NCBI GenBank assembly: GCA_027924585.1
Contig: BSBM01000106.1
Coordinates: 40,625,501 to 40,689,500, forward strand
Source of the DNA: Larix kaempferi
Lineage: Eukaryota; Streptophyta; Pinopsida; Pinales; Pinaceae
Direction of reading: 5' to 3'
Length of the DNA stretch: 64,000 nucleotides
Shown here: positions 1 through 12,649 of the stretch, piece by piece
Layout of the letters: each line of letters begins with the position of its first letter
Numbering within the stretch: position 1 is the first letter of the stretch
Position numbers and translations under genes: made by a program
The notes under the pieces: generated by a model
Databases searched by the model: none
Told to the model about the DNA's origin: nothing
The model's input: only the letters and a program-made list of their open reading frames with translations

Positions 1-1215
1 TCTTCCACAATATTCTCGTTATCGTTAGGAGCAAGGTCATAGGGATAAGACCTCTCTTGCACTTCTTGCAACAGAAAGTTAAGCACACATTCCTTTCATC
101 AGAGAACATTAAAATACTTAAGTGACTTTTAGATTCAGATTCACCCTATACAAGATCATGGAGGGGAAAATCCCTCTCTCTGGCCTTAATATATCTAAGA
201 GATCCTACACATGATACATATAATTGCCCATCCATCCAACACATAATACATATGTATGCAATTACGAACACATGCATGGCATACATTATAAATATATAAT
301 AAAATTATCAAGATAAGACAATGATAGGGTCGCACCCTTTCTCTACCATCATATGCATCTCATTATCAATCGACAAGCATATTAGACATGCATATGTATT
401 ACATCCAACTAAATATGGACATAAACCCTCTGATGCAAACTATGCCAACACAATTAATAATATAAAATAATCAATCCAACACAACAATGAGAAGAATAGG
501 CCCTTCACCACCATAGCTATATAATATTTATATATGCAAGGGAAAACAACCAATGGGTTTTACCCTCCACACACACACACAAATATATAGGAGCACAAAG
601 TCCACACACTTCTCATCAAGCACGTGCTTTATTTAATTATAAAATCAAGCCAAGGCTATGCCTTCAACAATTTTCAAGCAGTTGTAATTACACATTAATT
701 ACAAAAGGAAATGCCCTCACCAGATGCACCAAGCAATACAATGAATTACAAAGGGAAAGGCCCTTATCATTTGCAAGAAACCAAACAATATAATAATGAG
801 ATACCATAGGCATCCAAGGGCTCCACCCTCACCATCCATAACAATGAATATACAATTATACAGTCCAAGATCTCAATTAAAGAGGGATTCACCCTTATTG
901 TTGTTGTAATATCAAGCACAAGTATAACAAGATTACAAACCAGCTATGGAGGGAGATACCCTCACCATTCATCACATCCAATCAATTAAACCATTAACAG
1001 AGGGGGCTACGCCCTCTCAACAATTAGATATTCAACAAAAAAAAATAATTTAAATAATGCAAAGAAGCAAAACCCCTCCAAATATACTGCGAGCAAACAA
1101 TAATAATATATGTATATACATACAAGAAGTCAAGCCCTTAGACATAGGTTCCAAGAGAAATAGGATATATACCTATACAATATTTAAATAATATATACAC
1201 ATGATTATATATACA

Positions 1216-1248
<33 letters not shown>

Positions 1249-2110
1249 TTCAATGTATTATATGTAGCGTGTGTTATGTATGAGGGCTCCTCAAGAGTCT
1301 GCTCCTCTCCCTCACTCCCCAAAATAGACAAGGAGAATAATCTAGAATAATTAAATGAAACATGCCACATATATTGAAAATAAAAGTAAAAAAATAAAAT
1401 GGAACCACCATTAAGATGGGCTATTTCCCCCAAATAGATAAAAAGGAAAATGGAACCACCATTGAGAAAAGTGGTCTATTTCCCCAAAATAAACAAGGAG
1501 TTACTCATCAATGTAACCATTGCCATCCAAGTGGCATAAATAGGCCTATAAAAGCATACCATATATAGAAATCCCAAAATCCAAATAAGATAAATGCCAC
1601 TTAATAATTATGCTCTTAATTAATAATAATAATAATAATAAAACTATATAATCTTAACAACTTGGCATTAAATTAATATTGATAATAGTACACATTATTT
1701 TCCTTCTAGAAAATAATAAGATACATGTCCTTAAATTAATAATGGCAATTATTTACTTATCAATTAATAATCATATTGCTTACTTATCACTAAGATAAGA
1801 AATAATAACTTATCTATATTATAGAAGCCACAGATTATTAACCCATTCTTACTATAGGTCATACGTGAATTAAGCACTCATTAGATGCGAGAAGGTATTC
1901 ATTGTTTCATTTGGGGTTTAAAATTGTATTTTCAATAACCACACTGCATGCTCATTCAATAACTGACATAATTGGGGCTGCAATGTGTACATTATCAATC
2001 ATTGTTATCAGACTACACATCTCTTTCACAATACATATATTACAATTCCAAATTATAAACATAGAGTTATAAATCTGTAGAAGGCCCAACAGACGCAGAG
2101 TTGAAACCTA
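1..2110 (-). mobile_element. Leader (untranslated region) of a Gypsy-like LTR element, cut by the window edge
   Basis: This stretch lies just downstream, on the minus strand, of a primer-binding site and LTR at 2111-4050, so it should be the internal leader of that element. No gag or pol reading frame is visible, and the coding part presumably lies beyond the left edge. The sequence is A/T rich and carries a loose array of short inverted motifs (AGGG, a few bases, CCCT), for example at 751-765, 817-829, 883-895, 949-963 and 1000-1016. A second local repeat at about 1395-1500 repeats a segment containing ATGGAACCACCATT. Calling this a leader rather than unrelated intergenic DNA is inference from position. 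Confidence 0.5.
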
Positions 2111-2123
2111 AGCTCTGATACCA
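2111..2123 (-). other. Primer-binding site for initiator tRNA-Met
   Basis: On the minus strand this reads TGGTATCAGAGCT, matching the plant initiator tRNA-Met complement used by many LTR retrotransposons. It starts three bases inside the LTR end at 2127, the same spacing as in the Gypsy element at 60177-60192. This fixes the element on the minus strand and identifies the adjoining LTR as its 5-prime LTR. Confidence 0.75.
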
Positions 2124-2126
2124 CTC

Positions 2127-4050
2127 TGTGATGTCCCCAACCCCTAAACCAAGACCAAGGACACATAGGAACCCAAGATGAAGGATGAACCAAGGTAATA
2201 CAAAACAACATAAAGGTAAATAAGGCTAGGCCAGCATGCCAAAAAGACCATAAAATAAAGCATTCAACCTCTTTAAAATGAAATGCAAGAATACAATGCA
2301 GGTCATTCCCCAATTCACATGTTATGTAAGGTAAATGCATACATGAAATGAAACCAGATTTGAGCAAGCTATTAACATGATTTCAAGAATGATATATCAG
2401 ATCTATTACAACCATTTAATTTTAAAATAATCAGGTCTACAAGCCACCATAAACAATGTAAATAAACAAATCTACAGGCTGCCACAATCAACCATATTAA
2501 CAGTGTTAAAAACTAGATATACTGACTGCCACCTACAACCATAATAGCCTAAAAAAATTTGGATATGAGGGATTCCATCTACATCCATATAAACAATAAT
2601 AACATCATATCTCATGGCTGTCACCTACAACCGTACAATTCATAATAAAATAAGTTCCATAAGCACATATATTTTCAAAAATGTAGTAAACAATCACATA
2701 ATAAAATACTCATCTTAATCATGGGAAACTAGCTTCAACATGAAAACATTCCACCCTGCCATTATCATGCATATTTTAACATGGCAGTCACCCCTGAGCT
2801 GAGGCCATAGATCCACATGATAGGTACTCTCAAACCAACAGGCATGGTGCACTCATCTCAACACCAACAACACTGCCATACAAAAACAACAATATCTTAG
2901 TCATATGGAAAGCTTTTTCTAATTAAAAAAAAGTATTCCTTACTTGAAATGACGTTTAAGAAACAATGTAATAGGTATCACAACCTAGAAATGCTCATAA
3001 ATATATGAACCATAAGGTATGGCCGCGCCTTCTGAACATTGTGAGAAATTCCTACCACACCAAAACGACCATATCTTAGTCATAAGGAAACCTTTTTCAA
3101 TGAAATGAAAAGTATGACTTACGAGAAACATTGATCCGGAAGTAATGGAATAGGTCTCACAACTTAGAAATGTTGAAAAACATCTGAACCAGATCATATG
3201 GTTGCGCCATTTTCACACTGTCAGAAACCACAACTACACATTTCTCCATCTAAACTTTCCCTTCCATCTACACTAATTGGTGCAATGAGATTAGCTTAAC
3301 TATACAAGTCCCTCAATACATCACCATCCACCGTCAGTATTCACGTGCTAGATTCGGACAGGGACAAGTAATGGGATAAGAACTCATGTTGTATTATGCA
3401 GAGTCAATCTTCAATTCCCATTAGAGGGTCTTCAAACCTCATTACAAGGCCTTCAATATTCAACAATACAATGCATATCCTACTCAAGAGCATATATTTC
3501 CCAAACAAGAGAGCATTCTACTACACTGGAGAGATCAAGAGAGAAAGAAGAATAATGAAAGAGAGTCCATTTCCAATCCTTCGATAGCCATTCAAATTCC
3601 CAAGGAAGTAACTCCAATTCCAAGAGAGGTAACTCAAATTTACTTGGGGTTACTCAATTCATGAGAGGGAGGTTACAATTAGATATTCCCTTTCCCAGAA
3701 TAGCAAAAGGTGAAATAGAGAGGGGAGTTACACATTTTCAAAAAGTGCAGGCTAAAAAAAGCCAGTGAGGGGGCACTAGTACATGTAGAGCATCACAAGA
3801 GGCTTGGAATAGCCAAGGTAGGGTCCAAATAGTAATGTTAGGGAGAGCAACAACTCCTAGTCCCCAACCCCCTCATAAGTGGAATCCATGCCCCCTATTC
3901 TCGTTAGTTGTCCATGTTGAGCTAGTTATTTAATTAAACAACAACAGCAACGATAATAATAATGTCTAAAGTCCATAGTCCTGACATCTAGTTCCCAACA
4001 ATAAACAAAATAATAACATATGTTCGGGGCTTAACAACCAGGGTATTACA
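2127..4050 (-). mobile_element. 5-prime LTR of a Gypsy-like retrotransposon
   Basis: Read on the minus strand the LTR begins TGTAATACCC (at 4050) and ends GGGGACATCACA (at 2127), giving TG...CA ends with partly matching termini. It is about 1.92 kb long. The start and end words resemble those of the complete Gypsy element at 52674-61818 (TGTAATGT...ACATTACA), but the body is not obviously the same family. It contains a two-copy tandem repeat of about 179 bp near 2875-3232. The partner LTR lies outside the window, so target-site duplications cannot be tested and this could also be a fragment. Confidence 0.6.
2875..3232. repeat. Two-copy tandem repeat, period about 179 bp, inside the LTR
   Basis: The segment around ATATCTTAGTCAT at 2892 recurs at 3071, followed in both copies by similar text: an A-rich stretch, CACAAC..TAGAAATG, then GAACCA, a GCGCC box and CA..TGTCAGAAA or its equivalent. 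The copies are diverged. No coding potential is apparent. Confidence 0.6.
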
Positions 4051-5684
4051 ACTTAGTTCTTTTTATTAGCTTATTTCCATTGAATGTTAAACAAATTGGA
4101 ACTGAAATAAGAATAACTAGAGCAAAGTAATACATTATCCACACAATAACACAAGATATACCCTATGAAAACCCATTATGGGGAAAAAACCCATCAAAAA
4201 ATTAAGACTACAGCATGCTCTTTTATATAGAATGAAAATATAAAAGAAATGGTACTCTCTATGGAGTTACATATGACTCTGTGACTAGAATGGGTACTAC
4301 AAGATCTCCTCCTTCCTCTTTTCTCCTCTAATATCCACTCTCATGTTGTTTCTCAACTATTGAACAATACAATAAGTTGTAACATGAAGTTGTAAGAGAT
4401 CCCATCCTCTAATGCAATAGAAATTCCATTTTTGAACAATATAGTTGATGATTATACAGGTGTCATGGTGTTTGATGATTTTCCAACTTTTATCAGACCT
4501 TAACTTCTAATTGTATTTTGAATTTTGATTGGAATGGTTTTCAAGATGATGTCAAATATAAGATAATTATCATTCATATTTTTTCAATACCCATATAGAA
4601 ACCTAACTCCAATTAAATACACAGAAAGGACAATTCTGGTTAGAAATTCATTTTGATGGCTAGAAATTATGATTTATTTACCCTGAAGCTTTGATTAAGG
4701 AGATGCATGAAGACAATAAAGCCCAACATCTGAATAATGATGCCATTCTAGGGGCTATATTGCATTAGAAGTTAGTTTATATGCTAATGGTTATGGTCAT
4801 GAATGCATATATTTTTGGGAGATTTGGCAGTCTGGAAAGAGTCATCCATCCCTTAACATGATGGTTGGCCATTCCTCTCAAACAATGAATGGAACAAATA
4901 GTAGGACTGATTGACACCACTTTTAGGGAAAACCCGAAGAGGAAGAGAAGGGCGATTGATGGCATTAATTGGAAGTTCTCATCCAGACTTTGATTTAGCC
5001 TAACCTCCAAATTAGCAAGCAAAATGTGTAGTTTGTTGGTATCCATCAACATGAATCACACATCATAGCTTACATCCACTGATAAAATGTTTGCTGATTT
5101 AAATGGTGATTCAGTGAAATAAACATGTATACAGAATATTGCACCATCATCTTGTACTAGCTAATTCCTCCAAAGAGGTTAATGTCTTGAACTTGTAATA
5201 GTGGTAGAAGCAGAGAAATCTAAATCTATTTTTGAAAATAAAACTTGTTAAGAAATAAAAGCTACGTGAAAACAAGAGGGCAACACTCATGCATCAGCGC
5301 AATCTCTTGATTTAGAGAATTCAGATTTTAAAATTTGATATGCTAGAGAAACAACTTGAGTGTCCATTTTGTGGAAGTAGCAAGGGACATAGAGGATAAT
5401 TTTATATCACAACTACTTGTAACTGTTTTCAAATTGAAATAAGAAGGCACCAACACTTTCAGATCCACTTTCTATTCTTGCTACAATTCATTCAAAATAA
5501 ACATTCACAAAGCCCTTTTTGGTTGTTGTTATATATTTGTATACCTAATATTCCAAGAAAAAAAAACCATATTCATTTTTTTAATGTATTAGATGATTGA
5601 GTACCTTTTATTTTATTTTCAAGTTCAATGTTATTGATTTTTTATTTTAATTTGAAATTCAATATTATTTATTATTTCTTTAAA
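4051..5684. other. Intergenic sequence without a recognisable gene
   Basis: No reading frame here shows a recognisable domain. Around 4130-4330 there is text such as AACCCATTATGGGGAAAAAA that resembles the GGGAAAAACCC words common in plant LTRs, so an old LTR fragment is possible but not demonstrable. A degenerate coding remnant may lie near 4690-5400 on the plus strand (ECPFCGS-like residues near 5350), but stops interrupt it and no family can be named. Confidence 0.4.
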
Positions 5685-5860
5685 ATGTTTTTTTTCACAT
5701 TTAAAAATAATTATATATATTTATTATATACAACAAATTATTATATAATTATTTTAATAGTTCATTCTCAATATGTTTTTTTTCACATTTAAAAATAATT
5801 ATATATATTTATTATATACAACAAATTATTATATAATTATTTTAATAGTTCATTCTCAAT
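5685..5860. repeat. Exact-looking tandem duplication, period 88 bp
   Basis: The unit starting ATGTTTTTTTTCACATTT at 5685 repeats starting at 5773 with no visible mismatch, ending TTCATTCTCAAT in both copies. The near identity suggests a recent slippage or duplication event in AT-rich DNA. Confidence 0.85.
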
Positions 5861-7526
5861 AATATAATTTTGTTTTATTATTCTAATTTATAAATTTCTT
5901 TATTTTATATCTTAATTTTTTATATATATAATGGTAGATTTCAACTCAAGTCAAGTGACTTTTCAAAATGCATTCTTTTATTAGGATGATGGTGGTGGTG
6001 GAATCTTTTTGAGTAGGAAATACATAAAAGCCCATTTTTAACTATAAATAATAAATTATTAGTTTTTTAAATAATTTAAGATAATATATAATTATTTCTT
6101 AAACCATATATATGGTAAATAATTATTTTAATTTAATTTTTATATTTTATGATAATTAATTTATTATTAATTATGTTTTAGTTATTTTTATTCTTAATCA
6201 AATAAAAAACATAAGGCTTATATATTGATCAAATGTTATTAATATTATTAATATTATCATTAATATAATTATATCATTATGAATTTGAAAATAAAATCTT
6301 TTTAATATTTTATATTGGAAAAGAAGTTTGGATCCACACATATGTACATAGAGAAAAGATAAAGAATAAACACTTCGAGTTCTGAGTTATGTGTTGAGAG
6401 TTTAGACTCAAAAGCGGGCTTCAAAAATATAAAAATATACATTGAGTATGAGCTTTGGCATTTGCTCAACTTGCAATATTTAGACTAATTTAACATACTC
6501 GACGCCTCAACTATATTCATGTAAGTGACTTTATCATTAACAAGGGATTTCTTGGAAAATTTTATCTTTTTTAAAACAAATGTTCCACATTTTATTTGAA
6601 CAAAGGAGGGAAGGTATGCATATTTTATATGAGTTGAGATATTTTGCTTAGCAAATTAAATCTAAGATAGTCAATTAATGATCTAAGTATTACAAACAAA
6701 CAACATTTATCCTTCTCATCTATTTTGTCATTTTGGATCAACGTTGGAGATGTAACATGAGCTAATTAAGGGCTCCACCTCTAGTTTATTGCTTGTATAA
6801 TAGCTTCACTTCTCTCTCTTTGGATCGAGTTGCTAATTACTAATATGAAACAAAGCAACCTCCCACCTCTCCTTTCGAAAGAAAAAGATCCATCTTAGAC
6901 TATCGTTAATCATTTTGTGAGTCCCTCTACCCTAGGTCTGGACAACTAACAATGGGATCCCAACCTTTTTACTTCGAAATTGACATCTTAGCCTATTGGG
7001 ATCGCATGTCCTCTCCCCTTGCCAACACATCCATCTCCCTTTTTTACATGGGGGACTTTGAATAGGGTAGCCTGAAAACCAATCCGTGTAAAATATATTT
7101 TTAATTTAGTCTTAAAAAGTATATTTTAATTTCCTTAAAATATTGAAGAAAATAAAATTTTAATATATTTTTATTAATTTTATGTTTTAACAAAAACATT
7201 AATTAATTTATTTAATTTTTCATTTTAATACTAAAAATTTTGTAAATGAAATGACATATACTTAGTCAATCTAACTCAAGTTCTCATGTGAAGGAGTGTT
7301 ATCCTACCCACCGGTGTTCAATTCCCACAAATGAGATAAGCTCATAATAAGTATATTGCATTATGTATTTCATGGAAAATTGAGAAACTATACTTCTTTA
7401 AATGGAATCATCCATTAAGATAGACAATCATATCCTCAAGCGATCATACACCAAGTAAAGCTCTATAAGTCCCAAAAGGTTCTACAAGAGGGCCCATAGA
7501 AGGTGCACACTTAGTTTTTATGGAAC
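5861..7526. other. AT-rich intergenic sequence
   Basis: No supported gene, RNA or element was seen. A weak pol III B-box-like word (GGTGTTCAATTCCCAC) lies near 7312-7327, but no A box, tail or flanking duplication could be identified around it. Confidence 0.5.
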
Positions 7527-7690
7527 AAGTGTAAGAGAGACCTGCAAGTAGATGGTGTTGGTGGAGTGAAAGAATGGGAAATCTGAAGGAAAGTTACTAT
7601 TGAAGCATAAGTGTGAGAGAGACCTGTAAGTAGATATTGTCACTGGAGTAAAAGTAAGGGAAACTTACAAGGAAGTAGATCATGAGTGAT
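7527..7690. repeat. Diverged tandem repeat, period about 82 bp
   Basis: AAGTGTAAGAGAGACCTG at 7527 recurs as a near copy at 7609, followed in both by a similar stretch (AAGTAGAT, then GTGGAGT or CTGGAGT, then AAGGGAAA or AATGGGAAA). Two copies are visible and neither is coding. Confidence 0.6.
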
Positions 7691-7974
7691 CATGTGCACG
7701 AGCATGTTTGGACCTATAAATGAGCCTATGCATTGCAAAAGGTATGGTGCAAAATCATCACAAGGCACCAAAGAAATGGAGGTGAAATTACTTGATTCCT
7801 CCCTAGAGCATTGATTCTTATACTTACTACCCAACCATATTATTTTTGTTTTTTTTCATACTTAATTCTTTGCATGAAAAAATGACCTTTATGAAATCCT
7901 AAAGCAATCTCTTGTGCATGTTACTACCCAACCATCTTCCTTTTATTTGTTCATCTTCGACGTCATCTCATGGG

Positions 7975-8579
7975 TGTTCAAAAAATGAAATCGCAGAGAA
8001 ATAACAATAAACAAGATGCAAATATAAATCACATAAAACACATTACAGGAGAGACACCAATATAATGTGGTTCACCCAAGATGAGTTATGTCCACATAGA
8101 AATTTCCAATCCTTATTATTATACCATCCAACAAATGAAGGGATACAACCTGCAACACATTTGCTGCAACTTCCTCTTCACTCTCTCACAGTATCTCTTA
8201 CACAATCATAGAGATATTTACAATGCTACAACACCCAACTGTATTACAAAGCCTTCCTTTTAAAGATGCATTACCATGGGAAAATACTATGGAACACCCA
8301 ATACCATGGGCCCGTAAATCACCCATTATTGACCAAGTCATGACTATGAAATTATAACATTTTATAAGGCATTTTTTTCTGAATTTTTTGTTACAGGGGC
8401 GTTGCCCCCGAACCCCCGCTAGGTGGGTCTCCTAAAAGTAGTCGTCGCCCCCACCCTAGACCCCCCATGGAAACTATTTTGGGTAGGAATTCCCCCCCAG
8501 CCCCCCCATCATGGGATGGGATCTAGACAAGGAAGAAACACGACCTATGAATAAGAAAGATCAGGCTCTACAACCAACA
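7975..8579 (-). repeat. 3-prime LTR of the outer Copia element, copy 1
   Basis: The minus-strand LTR starts TGTTGGTTGTAGAGCC (ending at 8579 on plus) and runs to a degenerate end at 7975. Alignment with the LTR at 17794-18393 is obvious by eye, for example AATAACAATAAACAAGATG and the AATATAATGTGGTTCACCC stretch. It includes a C/G-rich block at about 8397-8515 with runs of C. A purine-rich tract on the minus strand (CCAAGTGGAAGAT, 8580-8592) adjoins it as polypurine tract. Confidence 0.9.
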
Positions 8580-8639
8580 ATCTTCCACTTGGAGACTGGT
8601 CAAAGAAACTCCACCGTTGTTGCACTTGCTGGACTATGC

Positions 8640-9329
8640 TCTGAACCTTGGATCTGGAAAAATTCTCATCTTCACCTTCATGATTGAAGGCCAACTGAAA
8701 CCGAGTAGGAACTCAATTTCTCTCTGGTTACTACCTTTGTCAACATGTCTGCAGGATTCTGGCTAGTGTGTATATTTTTAATATTCAATAGACCATATGA
8801 ATTGGTACCTGAGCTGTATATTTTTAGTCTTAGAATGGAAGGCTGAGTTCTTTACAAAATGAATGGCACTCTGGTTGTCAATGTACAACCTATTATTCCC
8901 CTTCTTCTTACCCAATTCCTCTATGAACATCTATAACCAAATCATCTCTTTACTAGCCTTTGTAGCAGCAACATACTCCGCTTCCGTTGTTGAAAGTGAA
9001 ACAACCTTTTGTAGTTTCGAAATCCAACTTACTGTTGTTCCACCTACAATTAAGACATACCCTATGGTGCTCCTATTGCTATATTTACCACCTGCCATAT
9101 CTGCATCAACATATCCTTATAGAACAATGTCTGAACCTCCAAAACATAATGCATGAGTGGTAGTACCTCTCAAATACTTGAGAATCCATTGTACTTCCTT
9201 CCAATGTTCTTTACCTGGATTGTTCATATACCTACTCATAACTCCCACTGCATGTGCAATATAAGGTCTTGTGCACACCATGGCATACATTAAGCTGCCA
9301 ACTGTTGATAAATAGGGAACCGTGGACAT
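8640..9329 (-). pseudogene. Copia RNase H region, outer element copy 1 (degraded)
   Basis: Minus-strand reading gives the Copia connection/RNase H segment. The clearest part is 9117-9329, with residues YLSTVGSLMYAMVCTRP followed by an EHWKEVQWILKYLRGTT motif typical of the Copia C-terminal pol. Sequence leftward to about 8640 continues with the RNase H end, but frameshifts and stops interrupt it. In an active element this part of the polyprotein removes RNA from the RNA-DNA hybrid. The matching intact-looking text is at 45005-45277 and, on the plus strand, at 15913-16473. Confidence 0.8.
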
Positions 9330-9370
9330 GCAATCTATCTCTTACTGTGTCTTGGGACACCTCTCCTTAC

Positions 9371-10210
9371 TTAATTTGAAATAGCTAGCCAAAGATGTAC
9401 TAATTGGTTTTTCATTCTGCATTCTAAACCTCTCCAACACATTTGTATGTAATCACCCTGAGACAATGTCAATTTGAAATTTTTCCTGTCTATTGTTATT
9501 CTCATACCAAGGATTTGCTTTGCAGCACCCAAATCCTTCATCGCAAATGAATTAGCTAACTTCCATTTGATCACATTTATATCCTGCATGTTAAACTCTG
9601 CAACAAGCATGTCATCCACATACAATAACAAGATAATATATCTTCCATTATGTAGCCTCTTAAAATAAACAAAGTGGTCAGAATGGCATCTATTATAACC
9701 TTGTTCTCGTCTACTATAACCTAGTTCTGTCATAAACCTGTCAAAATTCAAATACCACTACCTTGGAGCTTGCTTCAGGCCATACAAGCTCTTCTTCAAC
9801 CTACATACCAAATTCTCCTTCCCTTTGAACTCATACCCCTGTGGCTATTGCATATAAATCTCCTCCTCCAAATCCTCATGGAGAAATGTTGTTTTTACAT
9901 CTAACTGTTCAAGATGCAAATATTCTACCGCCACTAAACTTAAAATAGTTCTAATTAAAGTCATTTTAACAACAAGAGAAAATATTTCATCAAAATCTAT
10001 ATATTTCTTCTATGCAAACCCCTTTACAACAATTATGGCCTTGTATCGCTTATTTCCTCCATCTTCTACCTTTAACCTGTAAACCCATTTATCCTGCAAT
10101 GGTCTTTTACATGCAGAAAACTGAACCAAATCCCAAGTCTGGTTTCTTACCAATGAGTCCATCTCCTCATTCATGCCTTGCTCCCACTTCTTTCTAGTTT
10201 CCACTTGCAT
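9371..10210 (-). pseudogene. Copia reverse transcriptase region, outer element copy 1 (broken)
   Basis: The minus strand encodes the N-terminal RT part at 10010-10210 (NEEMDSLVRNQTWDLVQF, then KRYKAIIVVKGFA) and the catalytic part at 9371-9751, including LLLYVDDMLVAE. The YVDD box is the RT active-site motif. Between and after these pieces the frame is broken by stops (for example near 9752 and 10009), so no functional enzyme could be made. Spacing and order match Copia pol. Confidence 0.85.
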
Positions 10211-10225
10211 TGCTTCTTCATAACA

Positions 10226-10900
10226 TTATGGTTCACCAGAATCAATCATCAATAAATAATACAGTGAAGGAGAGAATTGTTCAGGGGGTCTACCTAACCC
10301 GGTAAATCTTCTAACACTTGCAGAAGTTTGAGGTACCTGCTGTTGTTCTTGATTTTTTGACACCTTTGGAACTTCATTTTTGTTGATTTCATCAAGAACT
10401 GTGTACTTTGTGTTTTCATTTTCATGTTTATTTCCCTGCAACTAATATTTATACATGAACTTTTCATTGAATACCACATCTCTACTCCTAATGATTTTTT
10501 TATTTTCATAATCCCATAAGTGATAACCAAAATCATCAAACCCGTATCCAATAGAGGTACATTTCGTAGATTTAGCCTTAAGCTTTGTTCTATTTTCTTT
10601 ATCAATATGGACAAATGCTTCACAACCAAAATTTCTCAGAAATGAGTATTTTACCTTTTTACCTGTCCATGCCTCCTATGGAAGACCACCATCCAATGCG
10701 CTTGAAGGCCCTTTGTTTATTAAGTAAACAACAGTATCTACAACATCTTCCCGAAACTATAAGGGAAACCATGCATGCAATCTCATACACCTTGCACGCT
10801 CCATGATTGTTCTGTTCATCCTTTTTGACACACTATTTTCTTGTGTTGTTCCTGGTACTATCTTCTCTCTATGAATCCCGTGGTATGAATAATAACTATC
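10226..10900 (-). pseudogene. Copia integrase C-terminal region, outer element copy 1 (broken)
   Basis: On the minus strand this segment corresponds to the plus-strand integrase end of the inner element (14434-14823), including text equivalent to the FGCEAF..DKENRTNLEAKS..C.FIGYG portion and the linker before RT. Here the frame is divided between the readings at 10226-10441 and 10294-10629, indicating frameshifts. The catalytic glutamate segment (ENxVSERMN in relatives) lies near 10820-10860 and is interrupted by a stop. Confidence 0.7.
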
Positions 10901-10903
10901 AAA

Positions 10904-11752
10904 CTACTTGCCACAGTACTCACCTCCATTATCAAATCTGAGACACTTCAACATTTTTTCTGTCTCATTCTCAACCAAAGCTTTCCACTTCTTAAAAGTA
11001 GCAAACATATCAAATTTCTGTCTAATGCAATAAACCCTAGTCTTTCTAGTTGCATCATCAATAAAATTAACATAATAATTAGAAACACCAAGAGATTGTT
11101 CTCGAGCCAGTCCCCATACATCTGTATGCACAAGCTCTAACTTTTGACTCTTCTTTTGTTTCCCAATCCTGAGAAATATGACTCTTATTTTTCCATAAAC
11201 ATAGTTCTTACAAAATTCCAAACTTAACTGCTTCAGATCTTGCAGGAACTTCCTTAAGTGGAGAATCTGCATCCCCTTCTCACTCATGTATCCAAGCCTA
11301 TGATGCCACAATGTTGTATATGTTCCTGTGGAAGCTAAAGAGATAGAACAAACTATATTATGAGGATATAAATACAACGTACCTATCCTGTCTCCTTTTG
11401 CTATCAACATTAATCCTTTAGTGATATTCCACAACGTTTCTCCAAACGTAGATAAACAACAACCACCTCCCAACTGCCCTGTTGAGATCAGATTTATTTT
11501 CATAGCAGAAATATGCCTTACATATTTCAACAACCATTCACCATTCTTTAACTTTATCTGTACTTTACCCATTCCAACAATTTTACATGGTTCATTATCA
11601 CCCAATAAAACATGTCCAAAATCACCTAGAACATAATCATGAAAGAATTTCCTATGGGGTGTAGTATGACATGAAGCCCATGAATCTACTACCCAGTAAT
11701 CACTAGTATTATCTATTGCAAGAATCAAAGCATCTTGTAACACATCACCCAC
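10904..11752 (-). pseudogene. Copia protease, pre-integrase and integrase core, outer element copy 1
   Basis: A 282-codon open stretch, the longest intact Copia piece in the window. It starts in the linker GDVLQDALILA and runs into the protease with VVDSWASCHTTPHRKFF. The catalytic triad expected as D-S/T-G is D-S-W, so the protease should be inactive. The GAG-pre-integrase zinc-binding motif follows (LWHHRLGYMSEKGMQIL), then the integrase core with HTDVWG (first Asp) and LRFDNGGEY (second Asp). The piece is bounded by stops on both sides. It looks open by chance retention rather than as a gene. Confidence 0.85.
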
Positions 11753-12118
11753 TACATTTACTTCCTAAGTAATCTCCTACTGTCCATATTCTTTTTTCTT
11801 TAGATATCTACAGTATTTCTTCAGATGTCCTTTCTTTCCACGAATTCAACACTATATCTTTCCCAATCTGGACTTGGATTTGCCCTTCCTGGACTTGCTG
11901 CGATTACCTGGGCTCTTTCCTCTCTCCATTTATTTTCCCCTACTCTCCATGGTCAATGTATTACTTGATGTCTCACCTGTGCTTTTCCTTCGCATTTCCT
12001 TGCTAAGAATAACACCAACAACATCATCAAATTTCAAAGTGTTTGAACCAGAGACAGAGTTACTTACAACCATGAGCAAGCCATTCCAGCTTTCTGGTAA
12101 TGAACACAGGATTAGAAG
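11753..12118 (-). pseudogene. Copia gag, 3-prime part, outer element copy 1
   Basis: The minus-strand equivalent of the gag C-terminus, with a degraded CCHC zinc knuckle near 11800-11860 and the conserved LLILCSLPESWNGL stretch at 12075-12118. It stops abruptly at 12118, where the inner element's LTR begins. The gag N-terminal part resumes at 17279. AGAAG is present on both sides of the inserted element, so the two parts were once contiguous. Confidence 0.85.
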
Positions 12119-12634
12119 TTTTGGTTGCGGAGCCTGATCTTCCTGATTCAGAGATGTTGTTGTTTCAATCGTGTTTTTGCCCCAGTTTTATATGATATGC
12201 AGGTGGATTGCATAGTCACTCTAGTGGGGGGTTTGGTGGCGAAGCCACCGAAAGAATTTATTTTGTCTTGTTTTGTTGGCCAATAGATTACGGGCCCATG
12301 GTTTTAGATAGAACGTGGTATTTTCCCATGGTAAATTTCCCTTTAACAGGAAGACATTATAATAAGGTTGTGTAATGTATTGTAGGATTGTAAAGATCTT
12401 TGATTGTGTAAGATAGACAGTGAGAGAATGAAGAGGAAGTTGCAGCGGATGTGGTGTAGGTTGTATCCCTTCATTTGTTGGATGGTATAATAATAAGGAC
12501 TCGCAATTACTATGTGGACGTAACCCATCTTGGGTGAACCATCTTATATTGTCGTCTCTCTTGTAATGCGTTTTATGTGATTTATATTTGCATATTGTTT
12601 ATTGTTATTGATCTGCGAACCTATTTTTCTAAAA
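12119..12634 (+). repeat. 5-prime LTR of the inner Copia element, copy 1
   Basis: Begins TTTTGGTTGCGGAGCC (a mutated TGTTGGTTG) and ends TTTTTCTAAAA (a mutated CTAACA). At 516 bp it is 84 bp shorter than its partner at 16679-17278. The missing sequence is the G-rich cassette that the partner carries at about 16780-16890; here only GTGGGGGGTTTGGTGGCG remains, near 12223-12240. Confidence 0.9.
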
Positions 12635-12636
12635 AT

Positions 12637-12649
12637 TGGTATCAGAGCC
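12637..12649 (+). other. Primer-binding site, inner Copia element copy 1
   Basis: TGGTATCAGAGCC lies two bases after the LTR end and matches the complement of plant initiator tRNA-Met. It marks the minus-strand DNA priming site and confirms plus orientation of this element. Confidence 0.9.

Noticed and set aside
4130-4330. Possible old LTR fragment with GGGGAAAAAACCC-like words
   Set aside because: No second LTR, primer-binding site or clear ends. The words are too short to claim an element.
4777-5052. 91-codon minus-strand open frame
   Set aside because: No domain, no codon bias that can be judged by eye and no neighbouring gene signals; treated as chance.
7255-7335. Possible SINE near a GGTGTTCAATTCCCAC word
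   Set aside because: Only a weak B-box-like word is present. No A box, tail or flanking duplication was found.
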